Shown in pieces: positions 23,176 through 61,800 of a DNA stretch of 64,000 nt. The notes under the pieces are model-generated. The model ran no database searches, was not told the DNA's origin, and saw only the letters and a program-made list of their open reading frames with translations. Numbering within the stretch: position 1 is the first letter of the stretch; each line of letters begins with the position of its first letter. The stretch is from positions 62,001 through 126,000 of the forward strand of contig JAODUO010001216.1 of NCBI GenBank assembly GCA_025642075.2, written 5' to 3'. The position numbers and the translations under genes were made by a program. The DNA is from Ridgeia piscesae (Eukaryota; Annelida; Polychaeta; Sabellida; Siboglinidae).

Positions 23176-23735
23176 TTGTGGCGCACCCTTGGGAACAGTG
23201 ATGCAACAAGAAGGGATTCTGCGTTTTTAGTCTGCTCTAGAAAGTCAAACAAAACATCCACCCACTCGTTCGTTTCACTTCAATGTAAGTTTGAATTAGG
23301 GTTCAAAGGTACAGTTGTCGGTGTTGTTGATAATGTAGCAGAAAGAGACAACTACTCTACAAATGCAATGATGATTTATGCACAAGAGAAACAAAGAAAG
23401 TAACCAGCGCGTACAAAACGTCGTCTGCTAAAACTGTAAAAAGGCCTAAAATAAAGGGCCAATCAAAGCTAAGACAAATGACTATTATTTATTAGGGCTT
23501 ATCGGCAAAACGGAGTAACCCAAGGTGTTGCAATGTTGGGTAAGTTCTAAAATTTACGAAACAACATAAATTATAAACATTTATAAATAGCCTTAAATGG
23601 GGCCTACCTGGCATACTAAATTGGACAGTAGTCGGTACAATGGCAATGCAACTCATTCGCTAGAAAAGCACAACACTGTCAACAGGCACTCATTCTAAGA
23701 GTAATTTTAAGTGGTTTTAAGAGAAATTTTAATAA

Positions 23736-24188
23736 ACCCACACTAAGTATGTAGCTTACGCGAGCCTTGTCCGGCTGAAACTCGAATTTACATCAGCATC
23801 ATGGGATCCACATTTCACACTGCCTCAAAATATCATTTTTTTTACAATGAACCCAAACTATATACAAGCTGCCAGATCGAATTATTCTAGAGTGCCAGGA
23901 AAGGTAACACAACTTCTTAAGTTAAGGACCTTATGTGGGACACCCTCTAAACAAGAAGAAAACCTAAGACTTATTGTACATAATATACAAGATGGAACAT
24001 AATCCCACTACCAGGGAATGGTTGATCACTATATCAAAAAGCAACACTATACAGACGGTCACGTAAACATGAAAATCAGTTTGTACAAAGAAAATGTTGA
24101 AGAAATATTTACAAAAATTACGCCACGAGACGATGTCGCACGAAAACATTTCCATGCCGCATGTCAAAATGGTAACGATGGGTGGTAA
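23736..24188 (+). pseudogene. Unidentified 150-codon frame with one in-frame stop
   Basis: One frame is open for 88 codons (23736-23999), meets TAA at 24000, and continues open in the same frame for 61 codons to TAA at 24186. Composition is protein-like: ..LVRLKLEFTSASWDPHF.. in the first part and MKISLYKENVEEIFTKITPR in the second. I do not recognise it and see no splice context. It may be an old transposon or gene relic, or a chance frame. Confidence 0.3.
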
Positions 24189-27100
24189 TAATTACAAGAT
24201 TTAACAAGATTGCCCGAGAGTGAAAGTTCTCCTGATGGCAAGTGGACAAGGAAACCTTTGGCTTATTTAGAGTCCAACCCATATATTAGTTATGTATATC
24301 TCATCTGTCTGAGCCTGAGGTGTTTGTTGATTTTGTTTTTAAACACGCCACACACCATTATGCCATGGGGCCAATATTGATGAGTATTTCTTGCAGAATG
24401 TTAAATTTGTGTAGATGCTAACTGTATGTGTTTCGCGCATTCTGCGTAACATCTAGCAGTAATTACTAGCGATATATATCTGCAGCACATTGACTAAATA
24501 CATTACATGCCAGTGGATGTAAAAATTGTTTTTTTGGCATAAGGTTAATTTGAGAATTAGATGACTAACAACCAATAAAATGTTGACGAAAAAAATTACA
24601 TGGTAATTAAAGCGGACATGGTAATGGTGGAAAAGTGCATGATGACTTTCAAATAGGGTGCTTGAAACAGTGAAATCCAGTAACGTAAATAACAAGTACT
24701 TTGTTGCTTGGCCTTGGTTTGTTGCTAATGGAGTACAGGTGGCTGATTAAAATTTAATCGTCACAGCTAGCCCACCATCGGTATGCAACAGGCCAACACA
24801 GATTGTTTTCTTAATGTGATCTGTTTGTTATGACTTGTTGTCATGCCTGTTGTGAACGTAATGTAATGGAGACGAGATACTGTACAGTCTCTTGTGGTAC
24901 AGCAGTGGTTCATCCAAAAAGGCATTGATCATCATCTCTTAGGAGGGTTGTCAGATAAGTATATTAAGAGAAGTTTGTCAAGAGGGATTTTATATAAGGG
25001 GATTCTGTCCAGCAGTGATTCTGTCAGTTTACTTGCACAGTGTGGTAATATCCCAGGATGGGATGTTTACTGTAATAATTAATGATGAATGTTACTTCCA
25101 TTTCTTGAGTACCAGGTAATAAGTAATTCAAAGTGTGTTGTTGTTACTGTTAGAGATTTGTTTTCTAAAGGCTTTATGTGTGTGTGTACTAACTGCTTAT
25201 TTTGGACTGGTGCATTGACTCCATATTGTTTGCTCTATGAATAGAAGGATGACATGTAATTAGATGTATTATCTGTAGATGTTTATATAATATGACATAC
25301 CTACAAAATTACATACCAGGTAGTTCTTCTTGTTATTAGTGTAGATGCATGGTTTATATCAGTGAGTAAGTTGACAGTAAAATTATATCTCTTGTATACA
25401 TGTACGCATACTAACATTGGTTTTGCTTTATTTTGCTCTGAATAGCTGTAGACTTCTAGCCATTGATCCATGGAACAAAAGTGGTCTATTATATGTGTAA
25501 TATGTGCATCAACACACTTGAGAATTGATGTCAATCAGAGACATTATGCTGTAGTCCATTGCCAGTTAACTAAGGACACAATGACAATGCACATGCATTT
25601 GGGCATTGACAATACAGCAATTAGGCTAATTCATTAATCAGACATTTGCATCAGAGCTAATGATTGTTGCACTGGGTGGTAATTAACATGGCTTGTGTAT
25701 ATAATGCATGGCTGAGTGATCATCTGGTCTGATTGAGTACTGGATTGTGCATGCTGGCAGCTTGTGTAGTATGCATGCATGCTAGAACATGTGGTTTCTT
25801 TGAGTGGTCGTCCAGTGATTAATGACTGCCAAAGAATGCTAAGTAGGGAGGGAGGAAGAATTGTATAAGCCATTGTCCTCTGTTCCAAATCCCTTTTTGG
25901 GGCTTTCCAGAAGTCTGTTTATGGGAAATGTGTCAGTGGTTTCAGTCCCTGTTTAAGAACACATCCCAAAAACACGGTGGGACAAAATAGTTTTGATTGA
26001 CAGCAGACAAAAAACAACTCATATTTCATAGATCTATTAATAAACATAATAAGTGGCCCATATGTTACTTCGTAAACATGCATTCAATGGGAAAATGCAA
26101 TTATTATTGCAGGCAATCTCATTTGTGGCACTGTTCATTCTCAACAAGTTCAATACGGATAGACCTGTAATTAATATTATATCAAATCTATCCAACTTGA
26201 CTTTGACATCGATAATCTACCTATCACATCAGTGTGCGTGGATGCGTGCCAGGTTTATTTGGATCGGTTGATTAAACAATCTTATAAGGGTGAATAAATC
26301 ATGCCATCTCATGTAGACCACACCGACAATGTATTCAGGCATTCATGCTGTCCTAAAAGTATGCATACATCATTTGTTTATCAAATGAACAAACACAAGG
26401 GTTTCTTCTGGTTCTTCTTTGTGATACCTTTCAGGATGTGAGGGGAAATAATTAGTGTCAGTATCTTTTTCAAACAACTAGCCAATAAAGCCTTGTTTAG
26501 TAGTTGCTTCCAACTGAACAAAAATAAATGTATGTATGTATGTAATACTATTTATGTTTTCTGTTGTGTATTGTGCGCAAATTAACTAGAAATAAGAAAT
26601 GTGGCCGCAGCTTGTTTGATGTTGAATAAAGGACAATGAATTCATATAGATAAGGTTGGTAATGGGCATAATTTATTGCCAGTTGGTATAAACAGATATA
26701 CCATGGAAATGCATGTATACAAGTAATTGTGTACGCAAAGTTAACATTCAGACATATATATACACAAGCTGTTAATATACAATATATATATGTATGTAAT
26801 ACTATGTATGCATTTTGGTTAATGTCATGTAACACACATCTCCTGGCCTGTGTAGTACATTTACTGATGTCTTATCATTGTGTATGGATTGTTGTGTTCT
26901 CGAGGAAACAAACTCATACCAATGATTACCACACCTTTCTGAGTCGTGTGAAATGAATTGGAGTTTAAAGCAAACTCTGTGAGTGGTAATTATCCAATAA
27001 ACCCACAAAGGCACTTGCTTCCTGGTGTCTAATCTGTGGTATTAAATCTATTACATTAAGCACCATTATCATCGAGCAGATGTCAGATCAATACATCAAC

Positions 27101-27974
27101 GATGCAACCAGTGCACTGGTGACAGTGCACAGGAGACTACACAGTTGTAGCGTGGCGATGTAACCAGATGCAGTAGTGGCCTGACTACAGAGGATTCGTG
27201 CATCTATTCCCGCAGACAGTTGGCCTGGTTAGCATCACCCAGTGTCCGCTTGCCACTTGATTGCCATGAATTCAGATTGAACGCTGGTGAAATATTCAGA
27301 AGCTCTGCGTCATTGAGACTTCCGGCTATAACAATAGACTGCATCAGGAGCGGTGCATGTTATCACTGACCAGTGAAGCATGGCCAGGTGTTTTAGCGCG
27401 CACCTGCGATTTTGGTAACGGATTTGTATTTTCCTGAACAGGACAACACTGGCTAATTCGTGGACACGCATGAGTGACCGGCACTCTGGATAGCGTTCGT
27501 TAACTCCATTTAGCCTGATTGTGTGGAGCAGTCACTCATTTGTTCCACTCTGTTGCCTGTGTGTTGTTCATTACAGCATGAGCTGTACCAGAGCCAGGCC
27601 ACAATGTAATTATCGCCGCAGATTTATTTGGAATTCACGGAATTGGACTGCTCAGTTTTAACGCGGGCTCGTGTGCAACAGGCATGAGGTGAGGTTCATT
27701 GATCAATTCATGTTTTACGGTGCTCGCTGAGGAATTTGTGTGTATTCTTTGAGTGTGTGCAAGATTGTGATCACACTGTGATTGGTGCCTTGGCAGTTGT
27801 GGCCGACGTGAATCGGTGTGAATTTGACACGCATGGGAACAATACTACGGAGTCACCAGTCATGATCAACATGCATCAGTTTGTTGACAGCTGAGCTGGA
27901 TCATGTGATACGTAAAGCAGTTGTGATGTAGGATACCTGGGAATACACACTGCGGCTACGATTTGGAATCCACC
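24189..27974. other. Intergenic region and probable 5' UTR of the RhoGEF gene
   Basis: Mostly AT-rich, with short random frames on both strands. From about 27100 to 27974 GC content rises and long open stretches are absent, consistent with promoter and leader DNA of the RhoGEF gene. No TATA box or upstream exon could be fixed. Confidence 0.35.
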
Positions 27975-52737
<24,763 letters not shown>

Positions 52738-52882
52738 CCTTGATCTGATCTCGGCCACGAAACAGTTCCAGAGGATCTCTGGGAAATAAACTGCTTATCA
52801 TAAGACAAGTACATGAAGCCACACAGCATTATATTTATATCACATCTAAAGTTTCCATGTTTATGTAATTGTCTTGTATATG

Positions 52883-52920
<38 letters not shown>

Positions 52921-54765
52921 GAGTTGTTATGTGTTATCATCATGTCTTATTCTTATCACATCTCAGATATGTTCAGTGACGGACATGTTGGGCTATTGCA
53001 CTGGTAATGTCCTTTGCAATGTATATCTCGAGCATCTATCAGATGTTCCAAAGTTAACCTTTCACCACACTTGCATGCATCTGTTTCATCTAAGTAGCTC
53101 TGCTTTTGCTTTGATTTGGTATTTATTTTTCCACAATTATCTTAACCAACTCCTTGCATGAAGCATTTGTCAGGTGGGCTGATAATAAGACGGCACACTC
53201 TCAACATTTCAAAGGTTTCTGGTGCGTTTACAGTGACACAGATTTAATATTTAAATACATATGTATGATTGGGGACTGCCATTGTTATATATCATTGATT
53301 ATGAATGTTAACCAAAAAAGTCAAGGCTTTCAAAAGGTGTCAGCATTTAACTTACCCATGTGTCTTAAAAGTCACATATTAAAATAAAATTAGGCATTGT
53401 AAATTATGTTCTACCAAATCATCTGCTTGATCATAGATGGCACATCACACAGTGGTAATTACTATTATTTTGCATGAAGATGTGCTGTAACTTTATTATC
53501 TCTTGAAAACACGGTAAGATTATGTAAACTTTAAATTATTTATAATGAGTATGTACTTATCTATGCATTAATCTAAAATGTATGAGTTCTGACTGCAACT
53601 GATGATTCCAGACATTACAAACGCAATGGGGTGTAGACCTGGTTGTGGTGAACCGACTAATCATACATGTGTATACATGTTATATACGATTACTCAAAGT
53701 TGCAGTTACCCAGCCTTCTATAGACCATGACATCCAGAGCCGTGTGTTATTCTTTAGCCATACATTGTATTACCTTATCAAATGGAGATGTGATGTTAAG
53801 GGACCAGTTATCATCGTAGTTAGATTGGATTCAGTTTCCAACAGGCTGTGTGACATTACTGCAGTATTTTAAAATATTGATTACAATATTCACATGTCGA
53901 TATGTATCTGTATCATGTGAAGACATCTGGCTATGTACAATGTAAAGTGTACGTATTCTGTTTGACATGAACAATGTGATAAATATATTTTATGATCTCG
54001 CTTCTAATTGCATATCAAATTTGTGATGTCATCAACCTTTAACTAGATGTTGGCATAATCAGTAGCTGCACAACATTGGTATAAGCAGAGCATCAGTCAC
54101 CATATATCAGCTATGTTTTACCTTGTTGCTATTACATTTGTAATGTTAGTTTTTTTCTGTATTTTTACATTGTTCCATCACATAATCACCTTGCTCTAAT
54201 TGGCTGTCAAGAACAGTATTTTCAGTGCTGTGTCTGTATTATTATGTGAATATTATGTGAATATGAATTGCAGGGTCGCATCCAGGCCTGTATGTACAGC
54301 ACAGTATAATGTGCCATTACAAGGTGTACTTGTTACCATGATTTAATAAATTTGAGCTTTAAATTGATGCAATGTCACATGTCTTATTATGATATTCTCC
54401 ATTCATGGTTGAAACCCTCTGCTTTATACTTGAAAATGTGACCAAAGCTGTGTACTTCCGATACAATGCCACTGCATTATGTGAACGAATGTACCATTCT
54501 GATGGACAGACATGGACATTAAAATTACCAAGTGACGAACTTACTCTTCAATCAAAGTGGATGTGCAAAATTATTTGTATTCTATTTTCCTGCAAAATGT
54601 AGTTACAAAAATTATAATATTTCTGTTCGGTTCGTCGAGATCAAATGCGTGGAGCATGATCTAGCATGAGCAAATTAGGCCTACATAAGGCTACAGTCTG
54701 TAAACACGGAAGTCGAAACAGCTGCGTCTTGTTTTAACAAAATATTAACCAATACGTGTTTTCAC

Positions 54766-54836
54766 CACGTGTATAATGTAAGCACAGTCAGAACCACGTG
54801 GTAACGTGTACCTTATAAACAGTGGCCGTCCACGTG
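54766..54836. promoter_or_regulatory. Cluster of three CACGTG E-boxes
   Basis: Perfect CACGTG palindromes at 54766, 54795 and 54831 within 71 bases. No gene start is recognisable nearby, so function is speculative. Confidence 0.3.
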
Positions 54837-55086
54837 GCTCGTTACTCATTGGTCGAGAAATGTCCCGTTGCAGAAGCCACCTGGTGAGTCAAAACGCGCA
54901 GCCGGGTTCACTCGCATGCCATGACTCCTGGCATGAGCAGATGATCATAACAGTTCAACATTGTCATTACTGAACCAAGCTGTTTGAAAGCGCACACAAA
55001 ATGCTAATGAACATAATTGGTAACCATGACAGGACCACATAAAATATTCACCTTTTATTCTGTGTGTTAGTCAATAATGGGGTTCC

Positions 55087-55173
55087 ACAAATCCACGTTA
55101 GTCGCTAGAGGCGCTAATACGCAACTAGACCCTAGTTGCGTATCAGCGCCTCTAGCGAATAACGTGGATTTGT
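55087..55173. repeat. Near-perfect 42 bp palindrome with 3-base loop
   Basis: Arms 55087-55128 and 55132-55173 match at 40 of 42 positions. The arm core TCGCTAGAGGCGCT resembles a CTCF site. The structure is compatible with a small foldback element. Confidence 0.9.
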
Positions 55174-55260
55174 TTGCATGTTTTGCTGAATGCTTGTTTA
55201 AATCATCCTCAATTAGCTATTGGCCGTGCAGGCACGTAGCCAGCGATAGTTTGTAAGTGG

Positions 55261-55324
55261 GCATGCCGTATGTGTGGTCAATAGACAGAACAGCATGCCG
55301 TATCTGTGGTCAATAGACAGAACA
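55261..55324. repeat. 32 bp tandem duplication
   Basis: The unit beginning GCATGCCGTATGTGTGGTCA occurs at 55261 and 55293 with one difference (ATGTG versus ATCTG). Confidence 0.93.
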
Positions 55325-55832
55325 GCCAAAACAACGCCATCCTGGCACTTAATTCAATCGAACGTCCCGCGACGTTTCATCGACTGTAAATGTACATTAA
55401 AGGGAAACAAAAGTCAATGTTTTGATCATATGGTGTTAACAGAGTTAATAACAAGTAACTAATTCCAACAACTTTCATATTTTTAACGTCAGTGTTTTAC
55501 CAGGAAAAAAATGTAGAACATATTGCCATAGAAAGTCTATAGATTACGCCATTTTTGAAACAAAATGACGTAGTTAAGTCGTCTTGGACGGCGTGAACTG
55601 TGCATGCGTATTATATATTATCTGACCTAACCACGAAAACGATCGCCAACAGCCGCCAAACTTCTCCTGACATTTCTTACATATAGATACAGACACTACA
55701 TTACACACAAAAAACACTTGTATTCCTCTAACGACAAAAATTCACAAAGAAACGCGCAAATCTTGACGGACGGCAACTCGACAACTTCGACTACCGTAAA
55801 CTCGCTATTATAAGTTAGCTTTACTCAAAATA

Positions 55833-55846
55833 CCGCTAGATGGCGC
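55833..55846 (+). promoter_or_regulatory. CTCF-like motif
   Basis: CCGCTAGATGGCGC fits CCASYAGRKGGCRS at all but the third base. No adjacent gene start is evident. Confidence 0.35.
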
Positions 55847-56049
55847 ATTTTTGGTGAGCGCGAATGTTTATAAACCTTTCTGCATTCGCACGCGCGAATT
55901 ATTTTAATTAATTTTAACTGATGTAATAATAATTAGCAGCATCACTATGGTCTGCAGAAAATTTTAAACGGCAAGCAAAGGCAATGCTTTGGTAATATGG
56001 TCCTAATAGAGTTGATAAAAAGTAACGATTTAATATAAAAATATATAAT

Positions 56050-56850
56050 TTTAATAGTTTATTTTATATAGCGCCAAATCCATAACTGTTTGTGGCGCTT
56101 CACAACATACTGTTATTAAAGTATATGCAATAAAAGAATGCTACCCACAGGCAATATTAATTTTTAAATACAAGTGTCTGCATAATTATCTACAATCGCC
56201 TATTAGTCATAAAAGAGGTATGGAAATTACGTGTTTTTCAATTATGTCACATCGTTATTTTATAAATATTTCTATAAACATCCTGCGTATACTGCGAGCA
56301 TACAAGCTTATATTGCATAATAACTAAAACAGTAACATATTAATATTAATATTTTTAAATGCACCAAAACCTTCTTTTTCTACCACCATATATTTCCCAT
56401 ATATTCATATTCCTGTTTTTGTGTTATTTATTGTTCCGATAATTAATTAAGTGTCTTGTCCAAAAAATATTATTATTACACATTTGGTGGTGGAAATATC
56501 ATTCATAATTAGAACATATAGCTTCAGTAATATTTTCTTATACATAATGGTTGTGTATGTGCTGAATGAAAATGATTACGTCGTACTTATTTTACTATTT
56601 TAATTAATTATTACTATTAACCATACCTTTACATTCATTTATCACAATTGTTGTTTTGGAATTTGTATGTTTATTTATGACTGATAGGTCACATTTAATT
56701 ATATAGAGACATGTGTTTTAATTATTTATTTTTAAATATTTTATGTGGGTAGTTTTCTCTTTATTGTATTTTAATAGCATTATGTTGTGAAGCGCCACAA
56801 AACAATTATGGATGTGGCGCTATATAAATAAAATATTATTATATTATAAT
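56050..56850. repeat. Inverted pair of LINE/SINE-type 3' tails around AT-rich DNA
   Basis: The minus strand of 56050-56105 and the plus strand of 56783-56845 both read GTTGTGAAGCGCCACAAA..., then TTATGGAT.TGGCGCTATATA followed by an AATAAA run. The same GGCGCTATATAA tail ends the L2-like LINE at 61603. The 680 bp between has no coding signal. It could be two independent 3' ends or one foldback element. Confidence 0.65.
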
Positions 56851-56908
56851 AAGTTTTAATTTCCTGCAAATCATAGTGATGATAATAATTTTTTATTATT
56901 ATAATATC

Positions 56909-57740
56909 AATGGTTTATCAAACGCTTTTTGTTCTTTTAATATTTTGCTCTTTAATTTATCGAAATATTATGACTGGTAAAATACATGTATTTCCTTTTC
57001 CTAATGACTTATACTTAATGACTTATACTTTTGTTACTTTTACTTTTATTACTAGTTGCAAAACTTTATGGCATCATTTATTTGAAGTTATTATTAACTA
57101 TTTAAATGGTTTGCAACTAGGATACAATTGTCGTTATGCCCTGTGTGTGGTAACTGGTGTTATTGCACCTCAGTTGTTGTATTTGTTTTTATATCTTTTT
57201 CGCATTATGTATATTATTATGTTATACCAAGTGAAAGCCCAGCCAGTTTGCTGTACTTTTTATATTTGTTCCTTTAATTGTTTTGTTTTATATATCATTC
57301 TTATAGTATGCGTGACTAACAACGTAAGCACGCCCGTTTATCAAACTTTTTTTGTTCTTTTATTATTTTGCTCTTTAGTTTATCGAAACATTATGACTGA
57401 TAAAATACATGTATTTCCTTTTCCTAATGATTTATACTTAATGTGTGATCTTTTGTTACTTTTACTTTTATTACTCGCACGTTGCAAAACTTTATGGCAT
57501 CATTTATTTGAAGTTATTATTAACTGTTTAAATGGTTTGCAACTAGGATACAATTGTCGTTATGCCCTGTGTGTGGTAACTGGTGTTATTGCACCTCAGT
57601 TGTTGTATTTGTTTTTATATCTTTTTCGCATTATGTATATTATTATGTTATACCAAGTGAAAGCCTAGCCAGTTTGCTATACTTTTTATATTTGTTCTCT
57701 TAATATTTATGTTTTATATATCATTCTTATATATGCGTTA
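56909..57740 (+). repeat. Two-copy tandem duplication (about 424 bp unit) with an open 252-codon frame
   Basis: Copy 1 starts near 56911 and copy 2 near 57334; the offset is 423 bases at the start and 426 near the end. Both copies stay open in one frame (56910-57668) encoding a hydrophobic protein with YRNIMT.KIHVFPFPNDLY and FRIMYIIMLYQVKA in each half. It lies directly before a LINE. It could be LINE 5'-region monomers or an unrelated relic; the predicted protein matches nothing I know. Confidence 0.7.
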
Positions 57741-57899
57741 CCATATAATGGTGATATTTTGTTTATTTTTTGGGGTAATGGATATCTCATGATGTTTTTT
57801 ACTTTAGGCCTAGCTGGGTTTTTTCTTTCTTTTGTTTTGCTGTCAGGCACACACTGTTAACAAAGTGTTATTGCACATTGATAATATGCTGATTTTAGT

Positions 57900-58323
57900 A
57901 AAAGTTAAATTACAGACAAATGGTAACTGACGAAACGTTTTTTCAATTTACAGATGGTATTTCAAATAGTTGTCTAAATAATATTTTAAGCATTGGCAAT
58001 ACAATTGACGAAAATAACGAATTGCCAATAATACGCAGATCATCATATTATGATTTTGATAAATTTAACTCATTAGGCCAAACAAATGGTAAACAATTAA
58101 GTATTTTAAGCTCAAATATACAGTCTATAAATGCAAAGTTTAGTGAACTTGAGGCTTTTGTAAATGACTTGTCTTCGTTAAACTTTGTATTTAGCACAAT
58201 ATGTCTTCAGGAGAGTTGGTTATCTGAAAATGATGACTTATCATTAATTCAGTTAACTGGATATAACTGTATTTCACAAGGAAAAAGTTGTAGTAGTAAA
58301 GGTGGGTTGTTAATATATATATA

Positions 58324-58388
<65 letters not shown>

Positions 58389-60990
58389 GTTAATTACGAA
58401 ATAAAGATGAAATTAAATATGTATGAACAATGGGAGGGACAAATAATAAAAAAAACTGGAGGAGTATTATCACAATCAGTCACTATAGGAATGAATTGTC
58501 AACGGTCATATCAAATTTGCCGTGTCACCAAAACAACAGTGTTATCCTCGCAGGGGACTACAATATAAACTTGTTAAAAATAAATGAGCAAGAACACTGT
58601 AGCACATTCTTTGATATGTTAACTTCATTCAGCCTCTTCCCACAAATTACCCTTCCTACAAGGTTCACGACATGCACTGGCACACTTATTGACAATTTCT
58701 TTTGTAATTTAACAAAACACATTTTACAAAGTACAGCAGGAATATTAATTAAGACATTTTCTGATCACCAGCCATATTTTGTATTCGTGGACACTACCCT
58801 TAAAGAGGATCATCCCAAGATTTATACAAGTTAATGTACAAAATAAAGAGGCTATGTTAAAGGTATAACATTATATACACTCTTCTAATATATACAGTAA
58901 ATTAGACACTAAACCAAATACTGATCCAAACCATAATTATAATATTATCATAAATGAAATAAACCAAGCTAAAAACAAATATATGACTAGCAAATTAGTG
59001 AAATTTAACAAATACAAGCATAAAAAGTCTACATGGATAACTCAAGGCCTGTTAATCTCAATAAGATACAGAGATAAACTCTACACAAAACTAAAAATCA
59101 CTAACCCTGAATCTTCCGAATATGGCATATTATTGGTGAACTTAAAAACGTACAGTGGCATTTTGAAAACAAGTATTCGCAAAGCAAAACAATAATTATA
59201 GTATGGCAAATGCTTTAGTTATTTTAAATTTGATATAAAACACGTGGAAAATTTTAAATGAAATTACTATCTAGACATAAAACAAATAAATCATTTCCGA
59301 AATATTTTAAAGATTCTGATTTAATAGTGACAGATAAATCTTAAATTGTAAATAAATTCAATGCATATTTTACCAATATAGGTAGTAACCTGGCAAAGAA
59401 TAGTAAATATAAAGGCACTCGTGGACATACATATTATCTAAATAAAATAGTAGAAAGTAACTTTACATTTAAATACGTTGAAGAAGGTGTCATAAAGAGG
59501 ACAATAATTAATTTACCCAACAAAAGTAGCTATGGATATGATGGTCTCTCCACTAAATTGCAAAAAAAATTCTTGAACCAGCACTAACCAAATCTCTACC
59601 TTTATTAACAAACCAAGTGCTAACCACAGGAATATTCCCCGATAAATTAAAAATTGCAAAAGGAATCCCAGTCTATAAAAAGGAGAACAAACGGTATTTA
59701 GTAATTATAGTCCAATATCACTTCTATCAGCTATTTCAAAAGTACTGGAAAAAATTATTTTTGAACAACTGTCATGCTACTTAAAAGACTCTAAGCTTTT
59801 GTTTGATCATCAGTATGGTTTTCGACCGAAACATTCAACAGAATGTGCGGCACTAATAGATAGAATAATAACCCAACTTGACAAGGATGAAATACCAATT
59901 AACATTTATTTAGATCTTTCCAAAGCTTTTGATACCACTGATCATATAATTTTAATTGATAAATTGAAATATTATGGTGTACACGAAATAAATCTAAAGT
60001 TATTCAGCAGCTACCTAGAAAATCGTAAACAATACACGGAAATTGACAAATCAAATACGTCATGTCAAATCAAATACGTCATTAATAACAACAGGCGTAC
60101 CACCAGGTTCAATCTTAGGACCACTTTTATTTATCATATATATCAATGATTTTGCTCAAGCAACTAAATTGTTTAACTTTCTCATTTACGCCGACGATAC
60201 AACTCTATCAAGTACACTAAACACGTTCAATGATAATATATATGACCAAAATCTAGAAACATTAATAAACGAAGAACTTCTTAAGATAAGTGAGTGGCTC
60301 AAAATCAATAAATTATCACTAAATGTAGTAAAATCTAAATACATTATATTTTAAAAGAAAAAGAAAAATATACAGACACTCAACCTGAAGATAGACAGTA
60401 TAGATATTGAACAAGTTACCGATTTTAATTTTTTGGGTTTAATTATAGATAAAAATTTAAATTGGAAAAAGCATACTGAAAAAATATGAAATGCGTGTTC
60501 TAAAAAAATTGGAATTTTAAACAAATTGAAACAAGCAGAATAATAAAACTACAGAAAAAACCCTGGAGTATTATTACTTTAAGTAACTACATTTCCTATA
60601 CTGAACCACTGTACAAAAAACTCAGCTTATTAAAAGTAGATGACATCCTTAAATTACAACAATTAAAATTTTACTATAAATATCTACACCATGATTTACC
60701 ATTCTATTTACAAAATTGGAGGATTATGTTTAAACATGAAGTACATAGTCATGATACAAGAGACAAAAATAAAATATACACTTATAAAGTTAAACATGCC
60801 TTTGCACAGAAATGTTTCCGGCATTCATTGCCACTTTTATTAAACAACCTACCTGAGATAGTTAAAGAAAACCTTATCTCACATAGTACACAGGGATTTG
60901 CCAAGTATGTTAACCTGTATTTTTTACAAAGTTATCAAGTAGCATGTCCTATACAAGACTGTTATGTATGTACGCAACATTAAGAATCAA
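57900..60990 (+). mobile_element. Decayed APE-type non-LTR retrotransposon
   Basis: Endonuclease fragments: LSILSSNIQSINAKFSELEA and CLQESWL (57920-58310), then after a TA microsatellite VILAGDYNINLL and FSDHQP (58430-58834). Reverse transcriptase: QYGFRPKHSTECAALIDRII and DLSKAFDTTDHIILIDKL (59799-60050), then [20 protein letters not shown] and the YADDTTL catalytic motif (60080-60354). The C-terminal HSHDTRDKN...FRHSLPLLLNNLPE block ends at a stop at 60981. At least five frame breaks or stops separate these pieces, so the copy is dead. The motifs suggest a Jockey/CR1-like clade; exact clade is uncertain. Confidence 0.85.
58313..58385. repeat. (TA)n microsatellite inside the LINE endonuclease region
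   Basis: TA tract with a few phase breaks separating the two recognisable endonuclease pieces. Some LINE sequence between GGLLIYI and the next motif appears lost or replaced. Confidence 0.95.
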
Positions 60991-61139
60991 AAATCACCTA
61001 CCAACTTTATTCTATTTGTATACTTACTTACATCTCTACTTACGTATATCTATATTTACTTATACTTATATACTTAAAATAGTGCATTAAGGTACAATAG
61101 CCACGTCAGCTGCGCACATGGATCTTGACTTGAATGTGG

Positions 61140-61530
<391 letters not shown>

Positions 61531-61602
61531 AAGAATTTGTTTTAGAAAATGGAATGATTTTGTACACGAGATTTCTTGAAAGGTGGCTCTTCGATAGCGA
61601 CT

Positions 61603-61721
61603 AGCAATAATAATAATAATAATAGTTTATTTCTTATATAGCGCCCATCCAAATATCCGCTATTTGGAAGCCTTATCACATATCTGATAGCATAAAAAAT
61701 ATATTAATAAGTTTATATATG

Positions 61722-61800
<79 letters not shown>

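Larger units (their letters stand above)
52738..56049. other. Intergenic region downstream of the RhoGEF gene
   Basis: Contains a TA tract (52886-52917), an E-box cluster (54766-54836), a 40/42 palindrome (55087-55173), a 32 bp exact-period tandem duplication (55261-55324) and a CTCF-like motif (55833). No open frame longer than about 80 codons is convincing. The first kilobase may include RhoGEF 3' UTR. Confidence 0.4.

Noticed and set aside
23176..23403. 75-codon plus-strand frame upstream of SF3A2
   Set aside because: No recognisable domain or splice context; length is compatible with chance.
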